This document shows positions 32,401 to 47,400 of a DNA stretch of 64,000 bases, piece after piece. The position numbers were made by a program, and so were the translations under genes. The notes under the pieces were generated by a model, which was not told where the DNA came from, searched no databases, and saw only the letters and a program-made list of their open reading frames with translations. The first letter of the stretch is position 1. Each line of letters starts with the position of its first letter. The stretch lies in NCBI GenBank assembly GCA_028829895.1, contig CM054180.1, positions 88,227,135 through 88,291,134 on the forward strand. Reading direction: 5' to 3'. This DNA is from Sinotaia quadrata. Its lineage: Eukaryota; Mollusca; Gastropoda; Architaenioglossa; Viviparidae.

Positions 32401-35400
32401 TATATTAAGGCTCAGTGGCATTACCCCCCTCTTTCTAAGTAAGAGCTCAACTTCTGAAAGTTAACTTTCATTTTGTAAATGTAAACAAATAATGCACCTA
32501 TTATATTATCTCTCATTTAAAAATAAAACATTACTCTGTTGATTGTTGCTTTCAAAATAACTTTTTAAAGAAAAACTTTTATAAGCTGTCATTTATCAAG
32601 AGTTATATGTTTTTCACAACCTATCACAACTGCAGATTTGATGTTTTCTTTACACACTAGATAAGCATATACCTAAAGATGTCATACAGATTCCTACATG
32701 TACAAGTGAGAACCTGACATAGGGGGAAATAAATGATAAAGTACTTATTTCGTACCATTTGTCACTTGGTATGGATGGGATGTTTTATCAAGTCAGGACT
32801 GTGTCACTTGATATGGGTAGGATGTTTTGTCAGTTCAGGACTGTGTATAGTTGTAATGGTAGAATGTTTTGTAGAGTAATGACTGTCACTTGATATGGTT
32901 AGGATGTTTTGTTAAGTCAGGAGTGTCACTTGATATGGGTAGGATGTTTTGTTAAGTCAGGACTGTGTATATTGGTATTGGTATGGTTAATGTGACACAG
33001 TGCCACCTAGTTATGGATATGATTATTATTCCTATTATCCATAACTAATTACAAGTGATGGGAATCTTAATTTATGTTAATAACAATTCTTCAGAAGACA
33101 GCACTCATCTCTCTCTCTTGGTGGATATGCAGGTGCTGTAAACATTTTCTCTCTTTCACAACATTAAAGACAAACCTTCACTGTCGCACATTATTTCTGT
33201 AGGTGGAAAACCTTTTACCAAAAGTGAAGATAAATCCATCTTTCGGTCTTACCTCTAAATTTTTTAATTTTCCGCTCTTCCACTTATGGAAGCAATTTTC
33301 TGCTTTCAAATTTGATAATTTTCTGATCAGTTATGATGGGACGAAAAGCCTGCTTGCTCATACACAATCACCCTCTGTGTTGGGCAGCTGTCTGCATCGG
33401 TTTAATGATAGTCGTTATGTAAATACTAGCATGTGCCATATAACAAACTGCCAGCCAAAGATACTAAAATAATCATTGGTAATTTGCTTTTCTGGTTGAC
33501 CAATCATATCTGTCAAAATGCACTCAGTGTTCAACCACATCCAGGTTGTCACTTGTTTCAAACTGGAGCATTGCCGCATCATCCACTATTACTATAGTAT
33601 TCATAACAGATTTTATCCATTGAATTAAATGCTGCATTAAAACTAGTTATTAGTATGTTCTTGGGTAGAGTTAGTGTTGAATCAGAGTTCCGGTTAGCTA
33701 ATATGCATTAATTTTTAAGTAGTATGTCATAGACAGTCGCTGAAACTTAGCGCTGATGAAATGTTCATAAATCGTCTTTTTGTGGTAATGATGACAGATG
33801 CAGATTGTGAAATTGTTGGCATCAAAGAAGAGTTAGAAAGGCTTTCAGAAATAAATCAAGTTGAAGAGAATAAACTACAAGTGAAAAAAAAAAATGAAAA
33901 AAAAAAGTGCCATAAACAAAATTACTGATCAGAATATCACAGAAAGAGTAATTATCTGTGCCCTAGCAAACAAAAAAGGGGAAACCTTTGTTTTCTTCAC
34001 AGCATGCAGACTAGACTTTAGCACATGGTGGACTGAATGATGTCAGTAGACATCTTGAAAGCACATCACATAAAAGCAACGTGACTTTATGCAAGGAAAA
34101 AAGGCAGCTTACAGCCAAAGTAGGACACCAGAACAGATTAACTTGAACTACAAATCACAAGAGCTGGGCCTACTATGTGTTGTTTGATAGCTTCCAACAA
34201 CCTACCTTTGGCTTGTGCTGACAAGTTTCCTAACATATTGAAGTATATGTTTCCAGACAGCAAACTTGCTTCTGGTGAGACTCTCTCTCTCTTTAGTTGG
34301 CACGAGCCAGTGGAAGAAAAAGAATGTTCTTATTTTTTTCACTTTTGAGATATATACTTGCATTGTTCATTGTCTTCTCTTTCAGGATTTTATATTTTCT
34401 TAATGTACAAAATGCATTTTTTTATATTAATAAAGACTTTTTTTGAACCCACCTGTGATAAAATTTATTTCCTAAGCCGAAAATTGCCGAAAATGCAATA
34501 CTTTGACTCCTGATTGCCACCATTATTTGTAGTGTAGAAAGGAACATGGCACACAGAAACAGAGAGGATTACCTCCCTTACATTATAATCACTAAAAACT
34601 GTCTTTACTCTGACCTCACCTAATGGCTGAATAACTGGGTGCCACTACACAGAAAATAAGACTCGGTATCACTGTACAGAAAATAAGAACACACAGATGC
34701 ACATATGCACACAAGCAAGCATGCACAAACACACATGCACACTTTAATAAGACATAAAATCTGAAGTTTTATTATTATATAAAAATATATACTTTTACAG
34801 CAAATGGATTATGTCAAATTTTATATTGTTTACCTTTGTTGATTTGCTTTGTCTTTTTTTCATACTCATTTGGCCTTTTTCTGTGCTGACAATTATTTAC
34901 TCTGCTAACAATTTAATTTACTCTTTGTTAACAATTTAATTTACTATTATCTGACAATTGCATTTACTCTGTGCTAACAATTTAATTTACTCTTTGTTAC
35001 AATTAAATTTACTATTATCTAACAATTGCATTTACTTTGTGCTAACAATTTCATTTTTTCTTTGTTAGCAATTAAATTTATCCTTTTCTGACAGTTGTGT
35101 TTACTCTGTACAGGCAATTAAGTCTGATGTAGTTCGGAGTCTTTGTGCCAGATGTGAGCTTCTTTGTGAGGACATTGATCTAGTGGATGAAGATAGAAGT
35201 CAGTTGCTAGTTTAATTTTTTTTTTTTACAGTATTACAGTATCACATTGGAATAAGCATGTTTTTCTTTAGATTTCTTCTAGGAATGAAATTATTTTCAA
35301 TAAGGGAAAACTAATAATTTTCAGACCAATGGTTTATGTGAAAAGTAATTTTTAAGGGACAAAATTTGATCAGTTCTCACCCTCAACCATTAGAATTATT

Positions 35401-38400
35401 AATCAAAAGTAAAACTTTATTGATATGAATTGTCCACGTTTGGTTCTGCAGTATAGAAATGTCTTAATGCTAAAATGTTTACCACTCTCTTGCACCTGAT
35501 AGTATATATCATTTTTGGAGTGGTACTAGCTGTATCATGCTTAAGTGATTGGCTAAACATTACTCAAGTTAGTGTCATTTTCCATACACATCATAGTTTT
35601 GTGTATATTTTTTGTTAGAAACTGGAACATTACTCCATCATGTTTTATCTTCACTAATCTTGATGAAGTGTAGTTTTTTTCTTTACACTTACAATTTCTT
35701 TTTTATTATGTACTCAAACTTTCAAAATATTTCAGTGTGTATTTCATCTTTGCGTCTCCCTTTACATTTATTTAATAGGTTTTTTTTGCATGCTAAATGC
35801 ACATCTGTGAAATGTATAGGAAAAAAGACACTGACTTGAGCAATGCTTAACCAGTCATGTAGTGAAGGCACAGTTAGCTAATACTATTTTGACACATACC
35901 AGATAATTTTTATATAAGATACTTTAGAGTGTATTTGAATTCTCTCTTTGTATTTTTTTTTTATTGCAGACTCTCGATTGTTTGACACTCCTGTTCGAGT
36001 GTTCAGTCATGCCCCCTCTGCTGGTGCTCAGCTGTGTGATTACATGTTTCAAGATGAGAAATTGAAAGAGGTTTCTGATAGAATAACAGATTTGTTTGAT
36101 GTTCAAGTCAACGTTGATTCATTGGAAAAGGATTGCGAGAGACCTGCAAGTATGTAGAATGATATTTTTCATCATTATGTCTGCTGTTAAAAATAACTGC
36201 TAAACAAAAAATAAAAAAAAAATGTTTCCAACGTAAAATTTCAAAACAGTCACACTTGCTTGGTATAGTTTATTGCCACTTCATATAATTAACTTTTAGC
36301 TATTCAGCTGAATTTCTTAGTGATGTTTATCTGTCACTCTTGTTCATCACTTTGATTTGTTGATATTCATGATTGAGAAATTTCTCACAAATTTGTGTGC
36401 TTCCATTATTGGTAAGCGTCAAAATAGCCTGACACTGTAGTGTCTGCTGACGTATTTCCACCTTACACTCAACAGGTTAATGCCAACTAGAGATGAGCAT
36501 TTTCATCTGCAGTCAAACACACTGCAATAAACAAACCACTTCTTCTTTTATAGTTTTTGAATAGCACAAACGAGTAATTCTTCATTAATCTTGAAATTAT
36601 CGGACACCTTTAAAGAAGATAAGTAACTTTGCCATTTTAACAGTCAGTGCTTTCATCCACAACATTGAAAATAACACTAAAATTTATGTATTGTCATGTA
36701 ATTATTTTGTGAAAATCATTGCCAATTCTGCTTTACTTGATATTATCATACAAGACAAATTTAAATGACCTTTTTAGTGGATACAATGTCTCTCATCTTC
36801 AGAATGCTAACTTCAACACATTTTCCAACATTAAATGTTTTCCTTCACTTTGCAGTTTTGTGGACATCCTTAGTCTACATGTTAATTGAAGGAATTACTA
36901 TTATATGTGTTCCTATATAAAAAATTACTTTCTTGCTGTAAACATTTTTGTTGTTGTTATCACTTTTAGGTTCATATGAGTTATATTTCTTTACTTTTTT
37001 CTTACTACAGTCACTGAACGCAGGAATAATACTATTGTTAGTCAGAGAGTAGGTACAATCTGTTCACAATAATAAATATTTATTTCAGTAATATTAAATA
37101 ATCTATGAACAATTTTAATAAAGAAAATATTTTCTTGCTTTGATTTACTTTATACCTATTTAATGTTTAAAGATATAGAAATAGCAATTTTTCTTTGATC
37201 ACTTGACCGTAATAAATACCTTGTTTGGGAAAACACATTCCACTTTTTAGGGCAGGCTGGGAATAGGTAGTCCCACCGCCACCGCTTTACAGGCAAAAAT
37301 TCACAAATGCACACAAATTTGCTAAACTTTACTCCAGAGCGGTTTTCTTCACATTAAACCTAAACTAACCATTTTTATATGAAAATAAAAATCGATGTTT
37401 TGTCTTTCGAACTGTTTTGTTGTTGTTTTTCTGAATTTTATTATAGTATCCATAAACTTTGATGAAAGTACCTTAGGGTTGCAACAAAAATGGGTCAAAT
37501 GTCGCCTCAGGGCCGAAAAAGCAAAATTCACATTTTCGGGTACCATGTTTTAAGAAGAAAGTGGAGCCTGTAAGGTTTTGTAACCCCAAAACTGATTGAT
37601 CCATTAAATTGAGGACATATAACTCTTTACACTTATATATGTTTCACTTTTGTTTGTTGCGAATAACCAAATAAATTTTCAAACTTAAAAGTTCATGTAA
37701 TGCTTCATTATCACCTCTCATCGCGGAAACCTAAACTGAGAGACTATGAAAATCATACCAATATAATTTGGACAATTTCATCTCAGAAATGAAAACCAAC
37801 TATACCCAGACTCCCAAAGAAGAAAAGATACAGACTTTCTCACAAACCCTGACTACCATGACGGAGGAAGAAAAGAGCTAGACAAAAATTACTACCACAG
37901 AGGAAAAGAAAGTTCACACAATGTCCGCAACCAACAAAATTGACAACTAGAAAAAAACTTCAAAATAGCCAATACACAGACTACAACTACAGCAAGGAGA
38001 GAAAAATTCATACAAACTGAAGACCACAAGCAACAAGTCACACCAGCAGTGATCGAGTCTGCCCTCAACTAATATACAAGACCGTTCAAGGTCCCCCCAC
38101 CACCATTACCAAGACCCCACCAAGAGCAACAACAACCACAACAGACAGCCAAGCAACAGAAACCACAGATAAGGCCCCAAAACAAAAGACAGTGCCCACC
38201 ATAATGCATCAGAAAAAGACAGCAGCTGCAACAACAACAGCAAAAAGGCTGATAAAACCACTGCTGACAATGACAGCATGGCAGCACAGAGAGAAGCAGT
38301 ACATGCAGTGGGGATATTAGAATCACCCCATTGTGGATATGATACAACTGCTTCTTGACCACCTATACTGCCAGCGCCCATCTTCTTGCATCCCAATGGA

Positions 38401-41400
38401 CACCAGAGACAGCAATGATGCAGTGACAACAATAACAATGACAACACCACCAGTGAAGAGGACAGGGATTGAACATCCTGGGTGTATGTACACGCTAAGT
38501 ACAGAACACATTGATACACTACACATGAACACCTGTATTAGTTGGAATGGTGAAATTGTTTTCTGGATGCCAAAATAGCAAACATTTCTGGCTTTAGATT
38601 TGATGTCCCTAACATCAACTGTGACCTTAGATTATCATCGGACAAGTTTGTTCTCAAATTGTTCTTCACATATTTCATTCTTGAAAATGTTTGTTCACAC
38701 AGGTATGTTGTTCCAAAGATGGAAAGGTACCTTGATGCAAAGGTTTTGACGTTAGGAAAATCTTACTTGGGCAAAAACTGGTAAAAACCCACCAGTCCTT
38801 CTTTGAACTTGTCCCTAATGAGGTCATTTGCTTGCAACTCAATGACCTCCAGCTGCAGTTCATCAGGGCAACTTGCCACATCTGCTTCAAATGGGTTTTG
38901 AAACAATCTCACTTCTTCTACCTTTGAATCCAAGTCAGAAAACAAGCTCCTGAAACTGCAGCTGGAGGTATTTGATGATCTCGCATGCAAATGACATGGG
39001 GAACTCAGCTGTTGCTTCAGCCATGAAGACATTGTACTGCTGAAAGTGTGTCAAGTTGTTGGCCTGGTACTTGTTCCATAAACAAGACAAGTTTGGATCT
39101 GAAGGCCTTTAGGTGGGTGTATAGATCAGAAACAGATCAGATCATTTTCCTCTCCTTGTAGTTTTAGGTTCAGAAAATTTAAATGACTAGTTATGTCTGC
39201 AGCAAAGGCTAATTTCCATACCCACTCTTTCACAGACAGTAATGGCTGTGGCTTGCCTTTACTCTCCAGGAAGTCACCTATTTCCTTTCTTAACTTAAAT
39301 ACTCTGCTCAGAACTTTCTCACAACTTAGCCATCTTACTGATGTGTAATATGGTAAATCTTGCGATTCTGTCTGTATCTTTCAGCATGTCTCTGAACTGT
39401 CTATGGTTGAGCCCATGTGACCTTATTAAATTTACCATCTTCACCAAAGGATTCAGTACACTGCTAATGTCCATATATTTAGCACACAAAGCTTGATGGT
39501 GAATAATACAGTGCAGGAACATTGGTTGTGGAATGTTTTTCTCATTACACATCTGCTTCACTTGTCCAACCAAGCCTTTCTTTATGCCACTCATGTTCTT
39601 TCCTCCATCTACAGTCAGGCAAGTGAGGTTAGTCCAGTCCAAGTTATAATCAGCAAATGGTTTTTTTTCCAACTCATTGAATATATCCTCTGGTAACAGT
39701 GCCATATATGCTATGAAGGGAATTCAGCTCTTGTGTTATGTTCATGTCTTCATCCATACCTCTAAAGAACACAAGCATTTGAGAGGTGGAACAGCTATCC
39801 AGCAATTCATCCATTGCAATCGAAAAATGGCGAAACTTGCTTGCATTTATCACTATTTGAGTCACAATGTTTTCACCCATGTCTGCAACATGGCGGGCAA
39901 TGGTATTTGCACCCAAAGCTACATTTTTAAATTGTTTCGACTTTTCTGGGCAAAGTTCCTCAGCCACCTTCAACAAACATTCCTTCACTTCACCATCTGT
40001 AAATGGTTTGCCACTTTTAGCCAGGACGTAGGCAACTTTATAACTGGCCTTAGTTAAGGATTCATTTTCATTTGAGGATTTACTGAACAATGTCCTTTGA
40101 GATGTGAGTTTTTGTAATTTAGAAAATTTTTCGGCACAGACTTTACCCTCCAACTGTGCATATTTCTCCTGATGTTTGCTTTGATGATGATGGTGCAGGT
40201 TGTATTCTTTCATCACAGCCATGGTTTCGTTGCAAATCACACACAATGCTTTCTCGCCAGATTTGATGAAGAAGTATTTCAAATTCCATTCTTCTTGAAA
40301 TTGCCGACACTCATCTTCTATTTTTCTTTTCCTCTTCTCGGCCATTGCTGGGCACTAAAATAATAAAGTGAATTCAACATGAATAAATAGTGAGACTGAA
40401 AGTATCTTGCTCAAAAATCCTGATTATGCAAACTAATTTCGTCGCAATTATAGCTGCAAATGACCCAAAACAATTTGTGGCAAAGTACTGTCTGTTAATT
40501 GCTTAATTATAAATTTATGATATTATATTCATAAATAATACACAAACAATAATTCTTCCTTACAATCAACACACACAGTTACCTGATGCGATCTTTATCT
40601 CTCTATTGATGATGGGAACTATCCTAAAACTTGCACTTGATTGTCTTTCTAATGTCATTACATCATTTGGCAATTTACTATTTAGCAATTTACTATTGGC
40701 AATTTAGAAAAATTACTAGGAATTATGGTTAAGCATGTAGTCAGTACAGTCTCTAATTTATCTTAAACAATTCTCAAAAAATGTCAATAATCAAAATTAG
40801 ATACTAATACAGTTTTAGGCAATAAAAGAACTATCCTAAAACTTGTACTTGACTGTCTTTCTAATGTCATTACGTCATGTGGCATCCCCTCCATCATCTG
40901 TGCCAAGTACCTCTCTATCACAGCAATGAGAGTGGATAGTTAAAAGTTCAACAATTTATTAAAGAAAAATAATAAATAACAATTAAAAGAGTTACAATTA
41001 AATGTCATCAAAATCTAACACAAGGCAATTTCTCAGAGATCACAAATCTCTTTACAGCTTATCCCAAATCAAGCTCAAACAATTAGAAGAAAAATGGTTC
41101 ATACAAATTCCATAGAACAATTACTAGGAATTTATGGTTAAGCATATAGTCAGTACAGCCTCTAATTTATCTTAAACAATTCTCAAAAAATGTCAATAAT
41201 CAAAATTAGATACTAATACAGTTTTAGGCAATAAAAGATGATAAGGAAGAATCAGGAAATAGATAAGGAATTTAAAAATAATCAGAGAAACATGTACAGA
41301 TTACAGTTATTACACAAACAATACATAATAAGGTTCACTGATGCGGCCTGTGAGCTGTAATCTTGTTCCTGTATCAAAGATGACTGGCAGGTAAATGTCT

Positions 41401-44400
41401 GGTTAAGAGAGTTACGCCTGGAAACAGTTCTGCATACTGTCACAACAAAATGTTCTTGAATAATCCGTAAATGAATACACACACAGTTTCTTTTCACAGT
41501 CACTGAATCAGTTCATGAAGATGAAGTTATACACAGATTCAGTTACATATCTGGCAAAATTTCGAATCTCAAGCACTTGGCTTGTCAGTCTTGAATCTGC
41601 CCTTATATATGATTCTGGGATTTGTGAGGAAGATTCTAGAATTCATCAGCCTCTGGGCTATAACTGAGTTGTTTTCCTGGCTTTGTCCAATAGTCACGGT
41701 TGACTGCTCATATACTATAGACTGAGTGGACTGGATACTAAGAATATGTCCGACTTATGTAACAATCAGTGACCCATATCAATAATATCAATAACGCTCC
41801 TTTATTCCGAATCTGGGTCAGAGTTGTTTGTTCCCTCTCAACTCTCAGAGATTAGAGATAGAAAAATTTAGAAATTACTTTACATTGTTAAAAGTAATTA
41901 ATTAATTAAAGTATTAATTAAATATATTAAAATTAATTAATTGAGATCAGCCGGTAACATTCGGTAAAAACATAATGTCCACGTAAGCGGCGGCTGATCT
42001 TGGCAGGATACACATAAATTTCCATAGTTTTTTTCCATAGACAAAAAGGTCTCCATGGGCCACATGAGAGGGCCTCGCGGGCTGCATGCGGCCTGCGGGC
42101 CGTAGTTTGGAGACCCCTGGTGTAGATAAACAAACTGTCTAATTAACTCATTCACTTCAGAAGTCAACTTAAATTCCATGAGCTGGATATTTTGAACATT
42201 TGATGACCATCCTTGAATTGGGAATGTACACATAATGTATATACATGCCTGAAATTGTATAATTTGTCTTGATATCCTCAGGAGACAATGACTGGGTGGC
42301 AGCTTCTGCATCAGAATACAATTTGAACACTTTGCAAGAAGATGCTTCCAGATTTAAGAAGAAAAATCTCTCTTATATACTAAGTAAGTCTCCCTTATGT
42401 ACTAAGTAAATATATACTAAATATATACTTTATTCTAAGTTAGTCTCACTATGTATTAAATATCTCTTATGTACTAAGTAAATCTCCTGCATCAAGTCTC
42501 CCTTATATTCTAAGTAAATCTCTCTTATCTCTTATATACTAAGTCTCCCTTATATACTAAAGTCTCTCTTGTCTCTCTCTAAGCACCTCTTATAATCTAA
42601 GTAAGTCTCCTTATATATTTAGTAAGCCTTACATTCTATTTAAGTCTCTTTTATAAATAAAAAAGTAATCTCCATAAAGTCAGTGTCTTTGCATAATAAG
42701 TAAGCCTTTCTTATATTCTATTTAAGTCTCTTTTATAAATAAGTAATCTCCATAAAGTTAATAAGTAGACACCCCCCAAGTAAACATAAACATTAAGTAA
42801 ACATTTTTTATATTTTAAATAATTCTTTTTTTTATCCTAAGTCTTCTAATGTGTAATCAAAGTAAGCCTCCTTTGTCATTTAAGTAAGCAGATCATACTT
42901 ATGCAAAGAAAATACAGTCGAACCCACTTATCTCGGCATCAGTTAACTTGCCAACCCTAGTAAGTCGACATTTATAAAGTGCATCCGCCAAATTCCCTCT
43001 TTGTCTTAGCTTTTTCTCATCGGTTATGTTGATTCTTTTATTTTGCCGAACCCTACTATCTCGGGCACAAAAGAGGGCCAAAATCGCGACTTAAATCGGT
43101 TATCTCGACCCCTGTGACGATAAGGACTTATCACTGACTTTTGAAAATGTTAGTTACCGATGCACTTCACTAACAATAAATGGTCATTGCTTGTTAACAC
43201 CCTTCAGCTTAAACTTAGAAGGGCATTGGGGCACGATGTTTGCCATGGGCAAAATAGGCACACTGTTGCCCTTCAGCTGGCTCACACCCTCTTTTAGCCC
43301 ACTTTTGAAGTAACTGCTTGTACGATATTTTCAGAGGCGGCTTCGCCCACCCCCACCCCCACCGTTGGAGAGTGGTTGAGAGTGTGCGCCTAATAAGTGT
43401 GAACTGTTTCACCCCCACCACCCCTTCCTCCTGCCCTCCACCTTAGAAGCAAACCAAGACTGACAACATCATGAAGATGATGTTTTCAGTCTATTGCGGC
43501 TTCTGGAGTTAGTGTGAGTGAAACACACACACAAAATGACTTGCGACTTTAATTTTGATACTTGGTTAGCTTTTTGTAAAAACGAACTTCACGTACACCT
43601 TGCCAGTTTTTTTTTATTTTGTGAGCAATCTTTGTATATGTACAGTACAAACATGTATAATGAAAGGTTTGTATTGATAATTGATGGTGGGCCAAATTCC
43701 CATTTGTCGTAGCATTTTCTCATCAGTTACGTCGCCGAACACTAATGCAATGTCTGTTTGTTCTTTCTTTCTTTCTTTGTACTGTACATGCATCTCGAGC
43801 ACAAAAGATGGCCCAAATCACCACTTAACATCAGTTATCTCGATCCCCATGACTAATCATTGCCGACTTTTGAAAATATTAGTTATCGATGTCCTTCAAC
43901 TGGCTCACACCTCTTTTATGTTAATTAGCCTGCTTTTGAAGTAACCACATATACGATACAGAGCTGTGTTGGAGCGAAATGACTCATGAATTTAATTTTA
44001 CACTGGTTAGCTTTTTGTAAAAATGAACTACAGTGTACACCCCGCAGATTTTTTGTGATTTTGTGAGTGATCTTTGTGTTTGCAATGTTTTGAAAGGTTT
44101 GACAATTTTATTGTATAATACATGTACTGGTAAATCTCTGCTGTTAGTTGGTGCACATAAGCCTTTTGTTGTTAGCAAACAATGTACAGTGTATGTACAT
44201 ATTTATAGCCTGCTGATCGCGGCAATGCTGTTGTGTAAAAAATCAAAAACGTGCATGTACATTCTTATTTATTAACGCACATCATGTACATAAATAAATT
44301 TCAAGCACATTACATTTAATATTGAAGCATTTGTTTTCAAGTAGACTTTTAAAGGCAAAAAGCATCAAAGCATTTTAGACTTTGTAAAGGTACCATATTA

Positions 44401-47400
44401 ACTGCGTGTACATAAATCTTTTGTTGTTAGCAAACATGTACATGTATGTATATTTTTATAGCATGCTGATCGTGTCATCAAACAAATCACAGCAACGCTG
44501 TTGTGTAAAAAAATCACCAAATACTTGCATGTACATTCTCATTCATTAACGTGTATCATGTACATAAAGAAATTTCAAGTGCATATTATAGTACTGTAAT
44601 ATATTGCCACCATATTGGTTTTGGAATCTCGACACTTTCTGGCAAACCCCTAGGTCGTCAACATATCCGGGTTCGACTGTATACATGTAATCAAAACTAT
44701 CAAAAATATATTTTCATAGCTGGCATAACTATACCATACTTACTTCTTTTGGTTGGTGATTACTTATACATATTATTAATGAAGTTGAATAGTGGGGTCT
44801 TATACATACTGCAAATGACATTACTTTTTGTCCTTCAAGACAGGGTGCGACAATCACTATATGACATTGTAACGTTAGCATTTATGACAAGTGAGTGCAG
44901 ATTTGTCAAGTAAAATCAGTGTCTGATTTATGTCATGTAGTCAAGAGCATAGAGTTTATTACACAATATTACACAATTACCATTCACCCAGATAGACTGG
45001 AGACTTTATCTAATACAGATCAGTGCTGCTTGAAATTTTAAAGTGTTTGGAAATTTATTTATCAAATTATTGTCTGAACGCCAGTTGTTAAAAGAACTTA
45101 TTGATTTTAATGTTAGTTTAATTACAATAAGCACTTGGTTTACATGCTACAGTCACTAAAACTGATATACAAGTTTTGTTTTGTCAACATACAGCAATAA
45201 TTATTTTTGAAATAAATAACATGTCTGCTTATTATAGAGTATATTTTTAAATGTCTGCTTGTCCTACTACATCTATTTCTGCTTTAGTCCAAAACTATGC
45301 CATCTAAACTAATATGGACCTATTTCCATGGCACTGCTACCCAAGCATTATTGTCTAGACTAGTGATCCCCAATTTTCTTGTGGCAAAGAACACAGTCAG
45401 ATTTTCAGAAGAGTGACAGGCTCCAGAAATGTTTTTAAGCTATTGTGTGCTGGACATTAAATAATACACAAAAACATCATATATAGTAATACATAATGTG
45501 GCAGAGAAGAGTTGTCTGTCCATATTTTTAAATTAAATATTATATTATACTGTTTAATGTCGGCATTACATGACCTTTGAGTACTGTGTTTTGTAAGTAC
45601 CAGAGTTATAATAACAACTCATGAAGAGAATGTGCTAGAACTTGCTGATGTAATCTAAACTGGTCTTATGTGGATGAGTAGTTTTTATTATCTAATGGTT
45701 AATATTTACAAAGAACGACCAGCCAATGGGCTGAGATCAAAGTTTGCTTGCTGAAACAATTCTGTTTTCTAATCACTTTGAATTTGATGTGGCTGAAGTC
45801 TGGTCATGAATGGTGGTCATTAGCTTAATGGTGAGTTAACTGATTGATTGAAAGAGAATGGACTTTGGAATATGTCGTACATTTTGCTAATGATATATAC
45901 TTGTATTTTATGTAGAGATGTGTTATGTGATTAGATTATTACTTCTACAATTGTGAATTACGATGTTTGTTTGTTGAATTACGATGTTTGTTTGTTAAAC
46001 ACTTGACATTGTTTCATAAATTATTATGTTCTATTTATTATGCTGTGTGCATGTATTGGGCTAATAAACACTGTTGCAGAAAATTGTAAATTGAGACTTG
46101 AATGTAAGAAAGAATGGAGTTAGAGATGATAAACTGGAAAACTTAGCATTTGTTCTCTGATTATATTACAGGAAAGAAGCAGCCTTTCTAGAATTTTTGG
46201 GATTGCTGGAATTTTGGATTTTCTCCTGGTTTCCGGTTTATAAACCATTATGATTGTGGTAGATTCAAGATATCTCTACCCTAGTGTGTAAGTGTAAGAA
46301 TACACTGCACTCTGTTAATGTATGATGGCAAGGTATGCTTGAATACATTGTGGAATTTCTGGTATAAGGAAAGTACTGGAAATTGCTACATTGTTGTTCT
46401 GCTTGAGAGAACTAATATGGCAAAGGAACACTGAGATTAGTCTTGAGAGAACAACAGCTCATGGAACATTCTACAGCATGCTAGAGGAGCAGGTGAAGAA
46501 TTGACAGTTCTTTTGTAGACAGTAAATTTGTAACATTGTTACAAAAGATTAATGTGGCATCGCCATTGACAAGGTTATGAATAAAATATTACTGCTTATC
46601 TCTCTATAACTCCATTTCTTTTCTATGATTTCCTTTCTCTGTTCCTGTGATTTGTATTGAAACTAATCTGTTTGCTAAAATATGTGCTAGGATGGATATA
46701 AGATTGTATAAACATTTAAATTATTCGAACATGGTTTTGAGGAAATATTGATTCAAATAATCTTCATTGTATTTGTTATAGTAATGTTTTAATTGTAATT
46801 GCTATATGTATATTTGATTGTTGATTTAATAAATTTATTGACCTTCGTACACAAATTGATAACCAGATGCAGGAGAGATAGTGGGTGGATGAGTGCTCAC
46901 TAAATATAGATTAACCCGTTCGCAGTCTTGGTGTCAAGTTATGTCACCACCGGAAGTGCGCGTGTCCTTGACTGCGTTCCACGTTGTGTCACAGGCTTAC
47001 GGATACGTGCCTGTAGTTTTAAACTATTTATTAAAAATAACCAATCAGAAAAAATTAAAGTATGTTTGGCTTCCGTACCCAATCTGTTATAAATTTTGTA
47101 ATTGGATACTTATAATCAGTATGCTAATGAGCTTGAATTGGCGCCTTTTGTACAACCCACTGTCTTTGTGAAGACGCGCAGACATTTTGTGTTGGATTTA
47201 TCACAATGGCAAGTTTGGATGTTTTCGATTGCGAGTTTGAAGCTACAGCTGGATCAGAATACGATTCATTAGATGAATCTGACTTATCATCAGAAGCTGA
47301 AAATGTTCAACCAGCCCCTATTGAAATTTTAGATGCAGGTGACCTCGATGCCAGTATCAGTAACACGAAAACCGGTCGTGATCGAAGCGTGGTTTGGCTG

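Noticed and set aside
33203..33472. 89-codon ORF as a gene
   Set aside because: Begins inside an LTR-like repeat copy and shows no domain; treated as chance.
38069..38532. Leucine/cysteine-rich minus-strand ORFs that look like membrane proteins
   Set aside because: They are the antisense of CAA/ACA-rich retroelement-like debris; hydrophobicity follows from TTG/TGT codons.
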